Shown piece by piece: positions 17,751 to 29,731 of a DNA stretch of 64,000 nt. The DNA comes from Halotalea alkalilenta (GTDB lineage Bacteria > Pseudomonadota > Gammaproteobacteria > Pseudomonadales > Halomonadaceae). The DNA is taken from contig NZ_CP015243.1 of NCBI RefSeq assembly GCF_001648175.1, positions 248,001-312,000 of the forward strand, written 5' to 3'. Both the position numbers and the translations under genes were made by a program. Every line of letters starts with the position of its first letter. Positions within the stretch are counted from its first letter, which is position 1. Below the pieces are notes generated by a model. It worked only from the letters and a program-made list of their open reading frames with translations, was not told the DNA's origin and ran no database searches.

Positions 17751-19892
17751 ATGAATCACCCATCCAAGGGGTCATCTCCGCTAAATAACAAAAACCATCT
17801 AAAGGCCCGCTCAAAAAGACCTCATCACTGGATCGCTCTTTTCTCATCGAGTACCGCCATCCTCTTGTCCAGCCACGCGCTGGGGCAAGTCGCAGGCTCG
17901 AGCGAAACACTGGACACTCTCACGGTCGAGGCGGCACGGCAAAGCGCCGTGGGGCCTGATCGCACCATCGTCGCGGACAGTACCGCGACGGGCAGTAAAA
18001 CCGATACCCCGCTGCTCGATCTTTCCGCCGCGGTCTCGGTGATCACCGAGCCGGAAATGAGAAAACGCAGCGTGCAGAACCTGCAGGAGATACTGGCCTA
18101 TACCTCCAGCGTCTCGGTCGATGAATATGGCTCCGATGATCGCTATGACTTCTACCGCATCCGAGGCTTCAGTCAAACATCGCTCGGCACCTATCGCGAT
18201 GGCCTTTCGGTACGTACGGCAAACTTCACCAGCAGCCGCGTCGAGCCCTATGGTTTGCAGCGGGTCGAGGTCCTGAAGGGCTCCACGTCGACCCTGTTCG
18301 GTCTGAACTCCCCGGGCGGCATCGTCAATACGATCACCAAGCGCCCTCAGGAGCAGAAGTTCGGCGAGGTCTATACCACACTGGGCGACGGCCACACCGA
18401 GACCGGCACCGATTTCGGCGGCCCGATCGATGCCAACAGGGAATGGACCTACCGTATCACCACCAAATGGCAGGACGGGGACAATGGCGTCGATCATGCC
18501 CGCGATGACCGCTTCTACTTCGCTCCCGCGCTCACCTGGCGGCCGAGCGATGCGACCTCGCTGACGCTGCTGGCGGGCTACAACAAGCGTAAGGGCAACA
18601 CCTCCCGCAGCATCCCCTACGGCTCGGGTATCGACCCAGAAACCTTCCTGGGTGAACCCGACTTCGACAAGATGGACACCATCGAGCGCAACATCGGCTA
18701 CCAGTTCGAGCATAACTTCGGCAACGGACTGACCTTCCGCCAGAACACGCGCTACACCAACCTGGATCTGCTCTACGAAACGGTCTATCCCGGCGCGGCC
18801 GATCCGTCCGAGGAGCGCACGGCCTTCGCCGTCCACGGCGAACGTAACCTTTTCACCATCGACAACCAGCTGCAGTACGACACCCAGGTCGCCGGAGTCG
18901 GCAGCCGTACCCTGGCGGGCTTCGACTATTTCAATGACGATGTGAATGAGCGCCAGTTCAACGGCACCGCCGCCGGCATCGACATCTATGATCCGAACTA
19001 CTGCGGCCGGGCTTGCGTCAGCCTTGATAGCGGCAGCACTTGGAGCCAGAAGCAGATCGCCCGAGGTTTCTATCTACAGGAAGAGCTGACCTTCGCCGAC
19101 CGCTGGATCCTCACCCTGGGTGGCCGATACGATGACGTCTACACCGGCGCGGATGCCTACAGCGCCAACGACTACGCCTTCACCAAGCGCGCGGGACTGA
19201 CCTACCGGGTGCGCAACGACCTCTCCGTCTACGCCAATTACTCCGAATCGTTCCAGCCGCCGACCAGCCGCACCTTGATCGAGGGCAGCCCCGAACCCCA
19301 GGAAGGCACCCAGTACGAAGTCGGCATGAAATACCGCCCCGAGAACACCGACGCGATGTTCACGCTGGCCCTGTTCGACCTGACCCAGACCAACGTAACC
19401 ACGAACGTGGACACCAACCTCTACCGCCAGACCGGAGAAGTGAACGTCCGCGGCATCGAGCTCGAAAGCAAGATAGCGATAAGCGATCGATTCAATCTGA
19501 TCGCCTCCTACTCATACTGGGATTCAGAGATCACAAAGGACGGACTGACGGGTAACGAAGGCAACCGGCCAGGACTGGTGCCCAAGCATCTGGCTTCACT
19601 ATGGGCGGACTACACCATACCCGGTGATGCCTCACGCGGAGACCTGACCCTGGGGCTGGGCACACGCTTCGTCAGCTCCTCCTATGTCGATGACGCCAAC
19701 ACCGGCAAAACGGGCTCCCACACGCTCGTCGACGCCCTGATCAACTACCGGATCAACCAGAACCTGGAGCTATCGCTCAACGCCACCAACCTGTTCGGCC
19801 GCGAATACATCTCCTACGTCAACGACTTCAGCAACGCCGCCTTCTACGGCGACTCACGCGCCGTACGAACGACGCTGAGATACCTCTGGTAG
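17751..19892 (+). CDS. TonB-dependent siderophore receptor
   Basis: A 713-residue outer-membrane receptor of the FhuA/FoxA-like siderophore class. A long basic signal peptide ends at about residue 47 (...SSHALGQVAG), followed by a TonB box (ETLDTLTVEA). The plug domain shows SVITEPEMRKRSVQNLQEIL, RGFSQTSLGTYRDGL, VEVLKGSTSTLFGLNSPGG and VNTITKRP. The 22-strand barrel follows and ends in an aromatic residue (TTLRYLW). The ferric siderophore, possibly a hydroxamate, cannot be fixed from sequence. It is preceded by a Fur-like box and followed by a hairpin. Confidence 0.92.
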   Translation: MNHPSKGSSPLNNKNHLKARSKRPHHWIALFSSSTAILLSSHALGQVAGSSETLDTLTVEAARQSAVGPDRTIVADSTATGSKTDTPLLDLSAAVSVITEPEMRKRSVQNLQEILAYTSSVSVDEYGSDDRYDFYRIRGFSQTSLGTYRDGLSVRTANFTSSRVEPYGLQRVEVLKGSTSTLFGLNSPGGIVNTITKRPQEQKFGEVYTTLGDGHTETGTDFGGPIDANREWTYRITTKWQDGDNGVDHARDDRFYFAPALTWRPSDATSLTLLAGYNKRKGNTSRSIPYGSGIDPETFLGEPDFDKMDTIERNIGYQFEHNFGNGLTFRQNTRYTNLDLLYETVYPGAADPSEERTAFAVHGERNLFTIDNQLQYDTQVAGVGSRTLAGFDYFNDDVNERQFNGTAAGIDIYDPNYCGRACVSLDSGSTWSQKQIARGFYLQEELTFADRWILTLGGRYDDVYTGADAYSANDYAFTKRAGLTYRVRNDLSVYANYSESFQPPTSRTLIEGSPEPQEGTQYEVGMKYRPENTDAMFTLALFDLTQTNVTTNVDTNLYRQTGEVNVRGIELESKIAISDRFNLIASYSYWDSEITKDGLTGNEGNRPGLVPKHLASLWADYTIPGDASRGDLTLGLGTRFVSSSYVDDANTGKTGSHTLVDALINYRINQNLELSLNATNLFGREYISYVNDFSNAAFYGDSRAVRTTLRYLW

Positions 19893-19906
19893 CCGGACCA
19901 CCCACC

Positions 19907-19933
19907 GCCCACCCATATCGACTATGGGTGGGC
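19907..19933 (+). terminator. Hairpin after the TonB receptor gene
   Basis: An 11-bp perfect stem, GCCCACCCATA / TATGGGTGGGC, with a 5-nt loop, 14 nt past the receptor stop and about 30 bp before the distal end of the CRISPR array. No U-tract follows. It may insulate the array from receptor transcription. Confidence 0.6.
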
Positions 19934-19963
19934 GAAAACGGATAAGTGCAGAGGTAGAGGTAG

Positions 19964-22900
19964 TTTATGGGCTACCCGCGCGGCAGCGAACCCCCGCCGC
20001 GATCATCCGCACGGTGATCGACATTTCTGAGCTGCCTATACGGCAGCGAACTTGAGGATGTTGCGGATCCGATGCTTGTAGCCTTTCTGAGCTGCCTATA
20101 CGGCAGCGAACTCGCCACGGACGCTAATCACCTTCAGAGAGCGTTTCTGAGCTGCCTATACGGCAGCGAACGGTCGTGCCGCCAGAGTCGCCGGGATGGG
20201 TGTTTTCTGAGCTGCCTATACGGCAGCGAACCTCGGGCATCTCGATCTCGCCACGCTCCATCATTTCTGAGCTGCCTATACGGCAGCGAACGGGCTGATC
20301 GGAGGGTGATTGGCAGCTGTCTGTTTCTGAGCTGCCTATACGGCAGCGAACTAGGTCGCGTTGGGTGCAGGCGCTGTCCCATATTTCTGAGCTGCCTATA
20401 CGGCAGCGAACGCTAGCAAGGAGGATTTCAGAACCTTTGACCATTTCTGAGCTGCCTATACGGCAGCGAACGCGGACGACATAGACGCGATCCTTTGGGA
20501 CTGTTTCTGAGCTGCCTATACGGCAGCGAACGTAGAACGCGGTCAGGCAAGCGCTCTGAGGGATTTCTGAGCTGCCTATACGGCAGCGAACAAACTGCCG
20601 GTGGTGATCTTCGCGTTGCAGCTTTTCTGAGCTGCCTATACGGCAGCGAACACGCAGAAGGATGCGCCAGTCACCAGTTTCCGTTTCTGAGCTGCCTATA
20701 CGGCAGCGAACGCAGCTCGGTATCGCTCGATCGGCCATTCGACTTTCTGAGCTGCCTATACGGCAGCGAACCCGGTGGGCGTGCCGATCGACTTCGTTCC
20801 CCATTTCTGAGCTGCCTATACGGCAGCGAACGAGTATCTGTTCCGCCCGACCGGATTCCGGCCTTTCTGAGCTGCCTATACGGCAGCGAACATCGTGATG
20901 TACTCGGGATTTCCGCGCAGGTTTTTCTGAGCTGCCTATACGGCAGCGAACCCTAACCTTAACAGGTGGAAGAAAATGACAAATTTCTGAGCTGCCTATA
21001 CGGCAGCGAACCTGCCGATGCAGGCGAAGGTTCGGATGAAACTTTTCTGAGCTGCCTATACGGCAGCGAACATGTCGGACAGAAGGAACATCTCGATCCC
21101 AAATTTCTGAGCTGCCTATACGGCAGCGAACGTTGGTGTTATCAGGAGATTCAATATCTTTCATTTCTGAGCTGCCTATACGGCAGCGAACCAAGCGCTG
21201 AAATCGCTCGCCGCACTCTGAAATTTCTGAACTGCCTATACGGCAGCGAACTTCCACAATTCAGGATCATAACCATTGTCGATTTTCTGAGCTGCCTATA
21301 CGGCAGCGAACAAACTGCAAGGCGAGCGCGATCGCATCCGGCATTTCTGAGCTGCCTATACGGCAGCGAACCGTACTCCTCGCGGGTGATCGTCACGACC
21401 TCGTTTCTGAGCTGCCTATACGGCAGCGAACCATCGTGTCTCCATGCAAAGCTCCGCCCGCCCTTTCTGAGCTGCCTATACGGCAGCGAACCAGTAGCGC
21501 CGATTGTATCTCTTGACCTCGCCTTTCTGAGCTGCCTATACGGCAGCGAACCTCTCCCCGATGACGTATGGGAGCGTGAGGACTTTCTGAGCTGCCTATA
21601 CGGCAGCGAACAGGCGGGCTTTCTTTTGCCCAGCCCTCTGTCATTTCTGAGCTGCCTATACGGCAGCGAACTCGGATGTGCGGCGCACAGACGCCCGCAG
21701 ACGTTTCTGAGCTGCCTATACGGCAGCGAACGGTTGGCGAGCCAATATTCCTCATTGTACCCGTTTCTGAGCTGCCTATACGGCAGCGAACTCCAAATAA
21801 CAGATTGACGGGCTTTCAGGGTTTTTTCTGAGCTGCCTATACGGCAGCGAACTGATGCGCCGACCAGCGGCGGGCGACCCATCCTTTCTGAGCTGCCTAT
21901 ACGGCAGCGAACATTGTTCACGGATCGAATTAATCGTCCCACCATTTCTGAGCTGCCTATACGGCAGCGAACTTGCCGACAAATACGGTGTCGGTTTTCT
22001 ACTCGTTTCTGAGCTGCCTATACGGCAGCGAACATTCCGAAAGGCTGCGGATGCGGGAGCGAGGTTTTCTGAGCTGCCTATACGGCAGCGAACGGCTCAT
22101 GTCATCGTCTCGCGTCGAGTATAGTTTTCTGAGCTGCCTATACGGCAGCGAACCTGATCGAGTGCTGGTATCGCACCCCGAAAGATTTCTGAGCTGCCTA
22201 TACGGCAGCGAACGGGGGCGAGGGCGGCTCTTGCTCTCCTCATTCTTTCTGAGCTGCCTATACGGCAGCGAACCCAGCGTCGCAAACATCAGGGCAGTGG
22301 CTAACTTTCTGAGCTGCCTATACGGCAGCGAACGACCGCCGACGCCGAGCGGTACCGGTGGCTGCTTTCTGAGCTGCCTATACGGCAGCGAACGGGCGTT
22401 AGCGCGCACCCAAGTTCTGAGTACTTTTCTGAGCTGCCTATACGGCAGCGAACTTTCTCGCCCTGGAGCTGGCGGGCATAGCGCATTTCTGAGCTGCCTA
22501 TACGGCAGCGAACGCACGCCATGTCTCGAGCCGAGCACGGGCATTTTTCTGAGCTGCCTATACGGCAGCGAACGCCGGGGAGATACGACCCGGGGCCGCG
22601 TAGATTTTCTGAGCTGCCTATACGGCAGCGAACCCGTTCCCCGTCCGGCCCGCGTGAACCGTCGTTTTCTGAGCTGCCTATACGGCAGCGAACCTCCTCT
22701 CTCAGCCGATCATTCTCGGCGACCTTTTCTGAGCTGCCTATACGGCAGCGAACCCGCCGAATGGTTCAACATAGGTGTCATATGCTTTCTGAGCTGCCTA
22801 TACGGCAGCGAACGCAGGACGCTACAAAGCCGCTCCCGAAGTCGTTTTCTGAGCTGCCTATACGGCAGCGAACAAGGGAAAGAAAACCATCGCCACTCTG

Positions 22901-25900
22901 CAGTCTTTCTGAGCTGCCTATACGGCAGCGAACTACGCGGTAACGCTCAATCAGCCTGCCGGTTTTTTCTGAGCTGCCTATACGGCAGCGAACGGATTTC
23001 CTCGGGCGTCGGCTCCTCGGCGTCGTTTCTGAGCTGCCTATACGGCAGCGAACATACGGCGGAATGGAACCCAGCGGAATGCATTTTTCTGAGCTGCCTA
23101 TACGGCAGCGAACCCGAGGGACACGGTTTCGGCCACGGCACGTTCTTTCTGAGCTGCCTATACGGCAGCGAACTCGCGAAACGGGAATTGTCGACGATAC
23201 TCGGGTTTTCTGAGCTGCCTATACGGCAGCGAACGATCACGTCGCCCCGCGCTCGGGCTATCTGGCTTTCTGAGCTGCCTATACGGCAGCGAACGACGCG
23301 GCGGGCTCTCGGCCTCGCGCCACCGTTTTTCTGAGCTGCCTATACGGCAGCGAACCCCATGGCTCAGTAATGCGTTCTAGCCGGTACTTTCTGAGCTGCC
23401 TATACGGCAGCGAACACGACTTCATCTTCATTTCTTGGCTCCTGAAATTTCTGAGCTGCCTATACGGCAGCGAACCGTATCTAGTGCAATATGCGCTCGA
23501 GCAACTATTTCTGAGCTGCCTATACGGCAGCGAACCGCTTCGCGCCGGGTCGAGGCGCGAGCTATCGTTTCTGAGCTGCCTATACGGCAGCGAACGCTTT
23601 GTCATTGATGTTAAAGGAGATTTGTCTTTTCTGAGCTGCCTATACGGCAGCGAACGTCTATATTGTCAATCGGTCAGATATGCCCCATTTCTGAGCTGCC
23701 TATACGGCAGCGAACCTCGACGTTGCGATCGCCCCGCCGCGCTGCCGTTTCTGAGCTGCCTATACGGCAGCGAACCCATCGACGGGCCGGGTGTTGTATC
23801 CGCAGATTTTCTGAGCTGCCTATACGGCAGCGAACGCGGTGTCGGCAGCTGGCTCTGCATTCCCGACTTTCTGAGCTGCCTATACGGCAGCGAACAGGGG
23901 TGAGCAATGAGATACGTGACTATCAGCTTTCTGAGCTGCCTATACGGCAGCGAACATCGATCTCGTCAAATGCGACGGCGATAGCCTTTTCTGAGCTGCC
24001 TATACGGCAGCGAACGTCGCGAACTCAGTCGGCGCCGTGGCCGCAAATTTCTGAGCTGCCTATACGGCAGCGAACCCATCGACGGGCCGGGTGTTGTATC
24101 CGCAGATTTTCTGAGCTGCCTATACGGCAGCGAACACTAGCAAAGAGCGCTTTGCAGCGCATCGCCCTTTCTGAGCTGCCTATACGGCAGCGAACGGACA
24201 GATCATCCGATAGGTACTGCTCAGCCTTTTCTGAGCTGCCTATACGGCAGCGAACCATCCCGCGAGCGCGTCGTTGTAGATCTCGCTTTTCTGAGCTGCC
24301 TATACGGCAGCGAACGGGAGCTGAATGCTGCATTCGCGTCGCCGAGAGTTTCTGAGCTGCCTATACGGCAGCGAACTCGGCATTGAGGTGAGGAGCGATG
24401 TTCTCGCCTTTCTGAGCTGCCTATACGGCAGCGAACGCGACAGACGTGCCGAGGCTGAGTAACAGGATTTTCTGAGCTGCCTATACGGCAGCGAACTCGC
24501 TCGGGTTGATGTCCATCCAGACTGGGCTTTTCTGAGCTGCCTATACGGCAGCGAACGAGAAGCCGTTCGAAATCTCGTCATATCGGCTTTTCTGAGCTGC
24601 CTATACGGCAGCGAACGCGATAGGCGGCGTAGTAGCTCGGCACTGGCTTTTCTGAGCTGCCTATACGGCAGCGAACACGATGGTTCGTATTCATTTGATC
24701 TAGCGACCTTTCTGAGCTGCCTATACGGCAGCGAACCGGCTGGCGCCGGGTCGTGCGTGTATGTGTGTTTTCTGAGCTGCCTATACGGCAGCGAACATCC
24801 GCTGGCGCTCTTGTAGTCCCTTGCCGCTTTTCTGAGCTGCCTATACGGCAGCGAACTCAGCCGCGGCATTTTGTCGCTCGAGCGTAGCTTTCTGAGCTGC
24901 CTATACGGCAGCGAACGGCGACTTGCGCGAGGTGCTCAATCTCTGTGCTTTCTGAGCTGCCTATACGGCAGCGAACACAGCCGGAGAGCCTGTCAATGCT
25001 TTCCTTTCTTTCTGAGCTGCCTATACGGCAGCGAACTGCCTCCGCGGCGCGGGCGCGGGCGCCGTCCTTTTCTGAGCTGCCTATACGGCAGCGAACATCA
25101 CCACCGTGCCCTACGTGCCCGGCGTGCCTTTCTGAGCTGCCTATACGGCAGCGAACGCGTCGGTGTAAGCCCCTCTCCGCTCGATCTATTTCTGAGCTGC
25201 CTATACGGCAGCGAACGGGGCAGCAACGCACGGGCGCTAGGTCGTCTATTTCTGAGCTGCCTATACGGCAGCGAACGATGATAACGCTACAATGCGCGAT
25301 CGGGTTGATTTCTGAGCTGCCTATACGGCAGCGAACACGCTCGGCCGCGCGGCGTGGTTTGCCGTGTCTTTCTGAGCTGCCTATACGGCAGCGAACCTAA
25401 TAGCATTGTTCATGAGGCTGTTGATGCTTTTCTGAGCTGCCTATACGGCAGCGAACGGGTCGCTTTTTAGTGCTGTAAAATGCATTATTTTCTGAGCTGC
25501 CTATACGGCAGCGAACGGGGCAGCAACGCACGGGCGCTAGGTCGTCTATTTCTGAGCTGCCTATACGGCAGCGAACGGGGCAGCAACGCACGGGCGCTAG
25601 GTCGTCTATTTCTGAGCTGCCTATACGGCAGCGAACGGGGTCCTCCGGCGAAACCGCGTGTCTCTCCCTTTCTGAGCTGCCTATACGGCAGCGAACGCGC
25701 TGCACCACTTCCGCCACTCCCTCCCACTTTTCTGAGCTGCCTATACGGCAGCGAACCCCCATGCCCTCCAGCCCCCGGCTTCTCTTCATTTCTGAGCTGC
25801 CTATACGGCAGCGAACCGCGACGATTGAGCTCCCCGCGGCCCTCGCTGTTTCTGAGCTGCCTATACGGCAGCGAACCAGGGGATGATGAAGGAGCGCACC

Positions 25901-27979
25901 GCCTCTCATTTCTGAGCTGCCTATACGGCAGCGAACGCTGACGACGGCGTCGAGATACCCACGCGCGATTTCTGAGCTGCCTATACGGCAGCGAACAGGA
26001 GCATGCAGCATGATCACCACCGATCCAATTTCTGAGCTGCCTATACGGCAGCGAACACGTGACTATCAGCGGCCACCGCCGCACTGACTTTCTGAGCTGC
26101 CTATACGGCAGCGAACCTCAGGGCGGGGCGATGATCGAAGCGGGTGGATTTCTGAGCTGCCTATACGGCAGCGAACGCCACCGCTTGGCCTGCAGCGAGA
26201 TAATCCATTTTCTGAGCTGCCTATACGGCAGCGAACAAGAAGCGCAAGAGCGCGCGTGAACCAGCCGTATTTCTGAGCTGCCTATACGGCAGCGAACGGG
26301 TCGAGGCGCGAAGCGTTGGTCGAGGCCTGTTTCTGAGCTGCCTATACGGCAGCGAACCTCTGCCCGGCGGCGTTCGCGTAGTGCCGGTCTTTCTGAGCTG
26401 CCTATACGGCAGCGAACGATGATAACGCTACAATGCGCGATCGGGTTGATTTCTGAGCTGCCTATACGGCAGCGAACAGCTAACGCGGACCGGATTAGCT
26501 CCTCGCCCATTTCTGAGCTGCCTATACGGCAGCGAACCCCAGGAGCCGAATCTGCGCCGCAGCCGCGGCTTTCTGAGCTGCCTATACGGCAGCGAACCAT
26601 GGAGACGGCCCCTAAGCGGCCTTTTTTCATTTCTGAGCTGCCTATACGGCAGCGAACATAATATTCTCTCAGCTCGCCCGTGGCGTCTATTTCTGAGCTG
26701 CCTATACGGCAGCGAACGCGTTTGACCATCTCGCCGTGGGTCCAGGTGATTTCTGAGCTGCCTATACGGCAGCGAACGCCCAATGCCTCTCGGTTCGTCT
26801 TCGCCCGGTTTTCTGAGCTGCCTATACGGCAGCGAACCCTATGTAGGGAATCGGCGATGGAGAAAGAGATTTCTGAGCTGCCTATACGGCAGCGAACAGC
26901 TGTAGATTTTGGAACGGGTTGGTGTCCTCTTTCTGAGCTGCCTATACGGCAGCGAACGCGGTTGATTGCACGGAACGCTGTTTCACCTGTTTCTGAGCTG
27001 CCTATACGGCAGCGAACGTTTACGACCTACTGCTGTCGAACGTCGTGATTTTCTGAGCTGCCTATACGGCAGCGAACAAAACAAGTGGTCTGAAATAATC
27101 GGAGCCACCTTTCTGAGCTGCCTATACGGCAGCGAACAATCGCAACGGGTTCATCGGTCTGTACGAGACTTTCTGAGCTGCCTATACGGCAGCGAACGGC
27201 ATGACCCAGCAAGTCAGCGCATCCCAGTTTTTCTGAGCTGCCTATACGGCAGCGAACCAGTGCGGCCACCGTTCCGTAGACTGCCGCTTTTTCTGAGCTG
27301 CCTATACGGCAGCGAACTCGCGTCTGCTCTCGGACCAGTTCATCGACTCTTTCTGAGCTGCCTATACGGCAGCGAACCCGTCTGGCTATTGCGAACAGCA
27401 TGCGCACCTTTTCTGAGCTGCCTATACGGCAGCGAACGAATTGGCGGCAATGTTTTGCCGCCGCACTCTTTTCTGAGCTGCCTATACGGCAGCGAACGCG
27501 GCGAACGTGGCGCACTCGCGTCTGCTCTCTTTCTGAGCTGCCTATACGGCAGCGAACTTCGTGATACGCCGATACTCCGTGAAAAGATCGTTTCTGAGCT
27601 GCCTATACGGCAGCGAACACCCGCGGCGACAGCCACAGGCATTCGGTTCTTTTCTGAGCTGCCTATACGGCAGCGAACAGCTCGATCACACAGCGCGCAT
27701 GCTCTTTGACTTTCTGAGCTGCCTATACGGCAGCGAACTTCGTTGCGCATCGTTCACACTCCGTAATATTGTTTCTGAGCTGCCTATACGGCAGCGAACA
27801 CGCATTAGTTGCATCGTCACGCGCGCCGACTTTTCTGAGCTGCCTATACGGCAGCGAACATAAAATCGAACCCGGTTTGCTTGCAAAGCTTTTTCTGAGC
27901 TGCCTATACGGCAGCGAACGCCACGCCCTGCGATCCAGGTAGTGGAACACTTTTCTGAGCTGCCTATACGGCAGCGAAC
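19964..27979 (-). CRISPR. Type I-F CRISPR array 1 (134 repeats, 133 spacers)
   Basis: A 28-bp repeat (plus strand begins TTTCTGAGCTGCC, ends CGGCAGCGAAC) at a 60-bp period. Eight of the 133 intervals are 61 bp, meaning 33-nt spacers instead of 32. The canonical strand is minus: GTTCGCTGCC GTATA GGCAG then CTCAGAAA, with a 5-bp stem for Cas6f. The leader is on the right (after 27979). The left-most copy at 19964-19991 is degenerate (TTTATGGGCTACC...) and marks the old end. One internal repeat at 21224 has a G-to-A change. Several spacers are duplicated and two pairs overlap by 14 nt (see findings). Confidence 0.98.
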
Positions 27980-28083
27980 TAGAACCCACCCAAGATAATC
28001 TATTGATTTTTAAAAAGAAATCACTTGATGAAACAATGCCCCCCTTTTCAGAGAGGCGTCAGTAACAGACTGATTTAATTGGC
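27980..28083 (-). promoter_or_regulatory. Leader of I-F array 1 with an IHF site
   Basis: An AT-rich segment between the newest repeat and cas6f. Read on the minus strand it contains AATCAATAGATTA (plus coordinates 27996-28008), an exact match to the IHF consensus WATCAANNNNTTR, 16 bp from the first repeat. IHF bends I-F leaders for Cas1-Cas2/3 integration. The leader should also carry the array promoter. Confidence 0.8.
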
Positions 28084-28108
28084 GTTAAAAAACCTTTCAA
28101 AAAAAGGG
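28084..28108 (-). terminator. Terminator of the csy (cas8f-cas6f) operon
   Basis: Directly after the cas6f stop the minus strand reads CCCTTTTTTTGAAAGG followed by TTTTTTAACG: a short CCTTT/AAAGG hairpin with a run of six T. This is a plausible weak intrinsic terminator separating the operon from the array leader. Confidence 0.6.
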
Positions 28109-28678
28109 TCAGAACCAGGGCACAGTGGCCTCACTGCTCAATCCGTAATGATTGAAGCGACCGGCGACCGGTTGCGATTGCGGCTGGCCATGTTCGATGA
28201 ATAGCGCAAACCGCTGTCCACTGGAGCGGCTACTGACCTGCACAAAAGGCAGGGCAATCTGCCGAGCGGCGGATTTTTCCATCAAACGCTGCGCCTCTTC
28301 TATTTCAATGCCCTGCCGTTGGGCAAGCCGCTTCGCCCGGCTGGCACCACCAGTATTGAACTGTCGGCGCCGAATGATCCGATGGCGCACTTCAACAGGC
28401 ACTGGCTGAATAGCCTCCAGCATTAAGTGGTCACGCATGCCGGTGAACCACGAAATCGCCATCAACTGCTCCAGCCGCGCCTGCCCAGCATGCAACCGCA
28501 ACTGGTCGCCCGGCGTGCGTGCGCGCACACCGGTCTTGTGACCGGGGAAGCTAACGCCGATGTCATCGGCGTTCAGATCATGCAGCGCCCGATGCAGCTT
28601 GCTGTATAGCGCCCCCATCAGCATCTCAGCGGGAAAGTCCGGGTCGGGCCGCAGACGAATGTCGAGATAGTGATCCAT
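28109..28678 (-). CDS. cas6f: Cas6f (Csy4) crRNA endoribonuclease
   Basis: A 189-residue protein closely resembling Pseudomonas Csy4 end to end (MDHYLDIRLRPDPDFP... YGLSSEATVPWF). The catalytic His29 is present (YSKLHRAL). The Arg-rich helix around residues 100-120 (RRRQFNTGGASRAKRLAQRQ) grips the repeat stem. It cuts the I-F repeat just after the stem-loop and stays on the crRNA 3' hairpin in the Csy complex. It is the last gene of the cas8f-cas5f-cas7f-cas6f operon, 3 bp after cas7f. It must process both repeat variants in this window and possibly the pseudo-repeats at 32383-32465. Confidence 0.97.
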   Translation of the reverse strand: MDHYLDIRLRPDPDFPAEMLMGALYSKLHRALHDLNADDIGVSFPGHKTGVRARTPGDQLRLHAGQARLEQLMAISWFTGMRDHLMLEAIQPVPVEVRHRIIRRRQFNTGGASRAKRLAQRQGIEIEEAQRLMEKSAARQIALPFVQVSSRSSGQRFALFIEHGQPQSQPVAGRFNHYGLSSEATVPWF

Positions 28679-28681
28679 GAC

Positions 28682-29716
28682 TTACCCCGCATCGCCGAAA
28701 ACGCCACCACGGATGAGGGTCGCCATGACGAAGTGCTGCTGTTCGGTAGAGGGCGCCTGGTCCTTCAGCAGCCAGTTATCCAGCAGATTGTAGAAATCCA
28801 CTTTCTGCTTTGGTTGCCGATAAGCGCTTCCCTGGGTGGTCACCGAGCCGTAGGGCTCGACGGCAATTGGGCCGAGGTCGCCGCCGTCTTCCGGTGCTGG
28901 ATACCAGGTATCGATGGTACGCAGGGCATTGCCCAGCTTCTGAGAGTGGATGGCAGCTGTCTTGTCATCGCCAATGCTGTAAAGCGTCTTGCTCTTGTCA
29001 CCACGGGAACGGTCGAGAATCAGCTCCTGCGAGGGGAAGACCTCCTGCCCTGCGCCGACCCGGGCAAAAGCCACCACATCCAACAGCAGATAACGCTCGC
29101 CGGACAGCGCCTCATTGATGAGTTCGCTTAACTCGCGAGTCGCCTTGCTACCTTCAAAGTCACGCAGCGAATGCTCGAACGCATCGAAGGTCCACTGCTG
29201 CTCCGCTTGGCCACCCTTCATCTGGCTGACGACGACTTCGATTTCTTCGGCGCCGACGCGATTGCGCCATAAGAAACGACCGTTGGCGAGGTTACAAGCG
29301 TAGCGATGGGCGAGTTCGCCAAAACCGTGCTCACTAACGTAGCCCGCCACTGTTTGCTTCAGCTTGCGCTGATACTCAGCGCTATTACATGCCGAAGGAG
29401 TGCCGGCGCCGGCCAGCACACGCAGCGTGAAATGCACGGCCAACGTGTCGGCATCGTGCGGCAGCGCTGCGACATCGACAGTCTGCAGGTTAGGATTTTC
29501 GATGGCAGCATCGAGCTTAGCCGGATCTTGATCCTTGGCCTTCAATCGATTGGAGATGGTGCCACGAACCGACTTTTCACGAACGGGGATAATACGCCAA
29601 TTCGCATATTGAGCACGATCATCCCAAGTGCCTGAGCTGAACAGCGCATCGGACGGATCGAGCTTGCGCTCGAAGGCGAGGACGGAAGCGGTTTTGAGTG
29701 TGTCATTCTTGGCCAT
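28682..29716 (-). CDS. cas7f: Cas7f (Csy3) backbone subunit
   Basis: A 344-residue RRM-like protein, of which six copies form the crRNA-binding backbone of the Csy complex. Typical I-F features are the N-terminal [31 protein letters not shown] near residue 50, and [12 protein letters not shown]. The beta-hairpin thumbs flip out every sixth crRNA base, which is relevant to the mismatch pattern described for the pseudo-spacer at 32411. It lies 15 bp downstream of cas5f. Confidence 0.97.
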   Translation of the reverse strand: MAKNDTLKTASVLAFERKLDPSDALFSSGTWDDRAQYANWRIIPVREKSVRGTISNRLKAKDQDPAKLDAAIENPNLQTVDVAALPHDADTLAVHFTLRVLAGAGTPSACNSAEYQRKLKQTVAGYVSEHGFGELAHRYACNLANGRFLWRNRVGAEEIEVVVSQMKGGQAEQQWTFDAFEHSLRDFEGSKATRELSELINEALSGERYLLLDVVAFARVGAGQEVFPSQELILDRSRGDKSKTLYSIGDDKTAAIHSQKLGNALRTIDTWYPAPEDGGDLGPIAVEPYGSVTTQGSAYRQPKQKVDFYNLLDNWLLKDQAPSTEQQHFVMATLIRGGVFGDAG

Positions 29717-29731
29717 GAGAGGTTTCCTGCG

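Noticed and set aside
20072..27989. Many long open frames on both strands through the large array (repeating FLSCLYGSE, SELPIRQRT, VRCRIGSSE or SLPYRQLR)
   Set aside because: They are translations of the 28-bp CRISPR repeat at a 60-bp (20-codon) period, not proteins.
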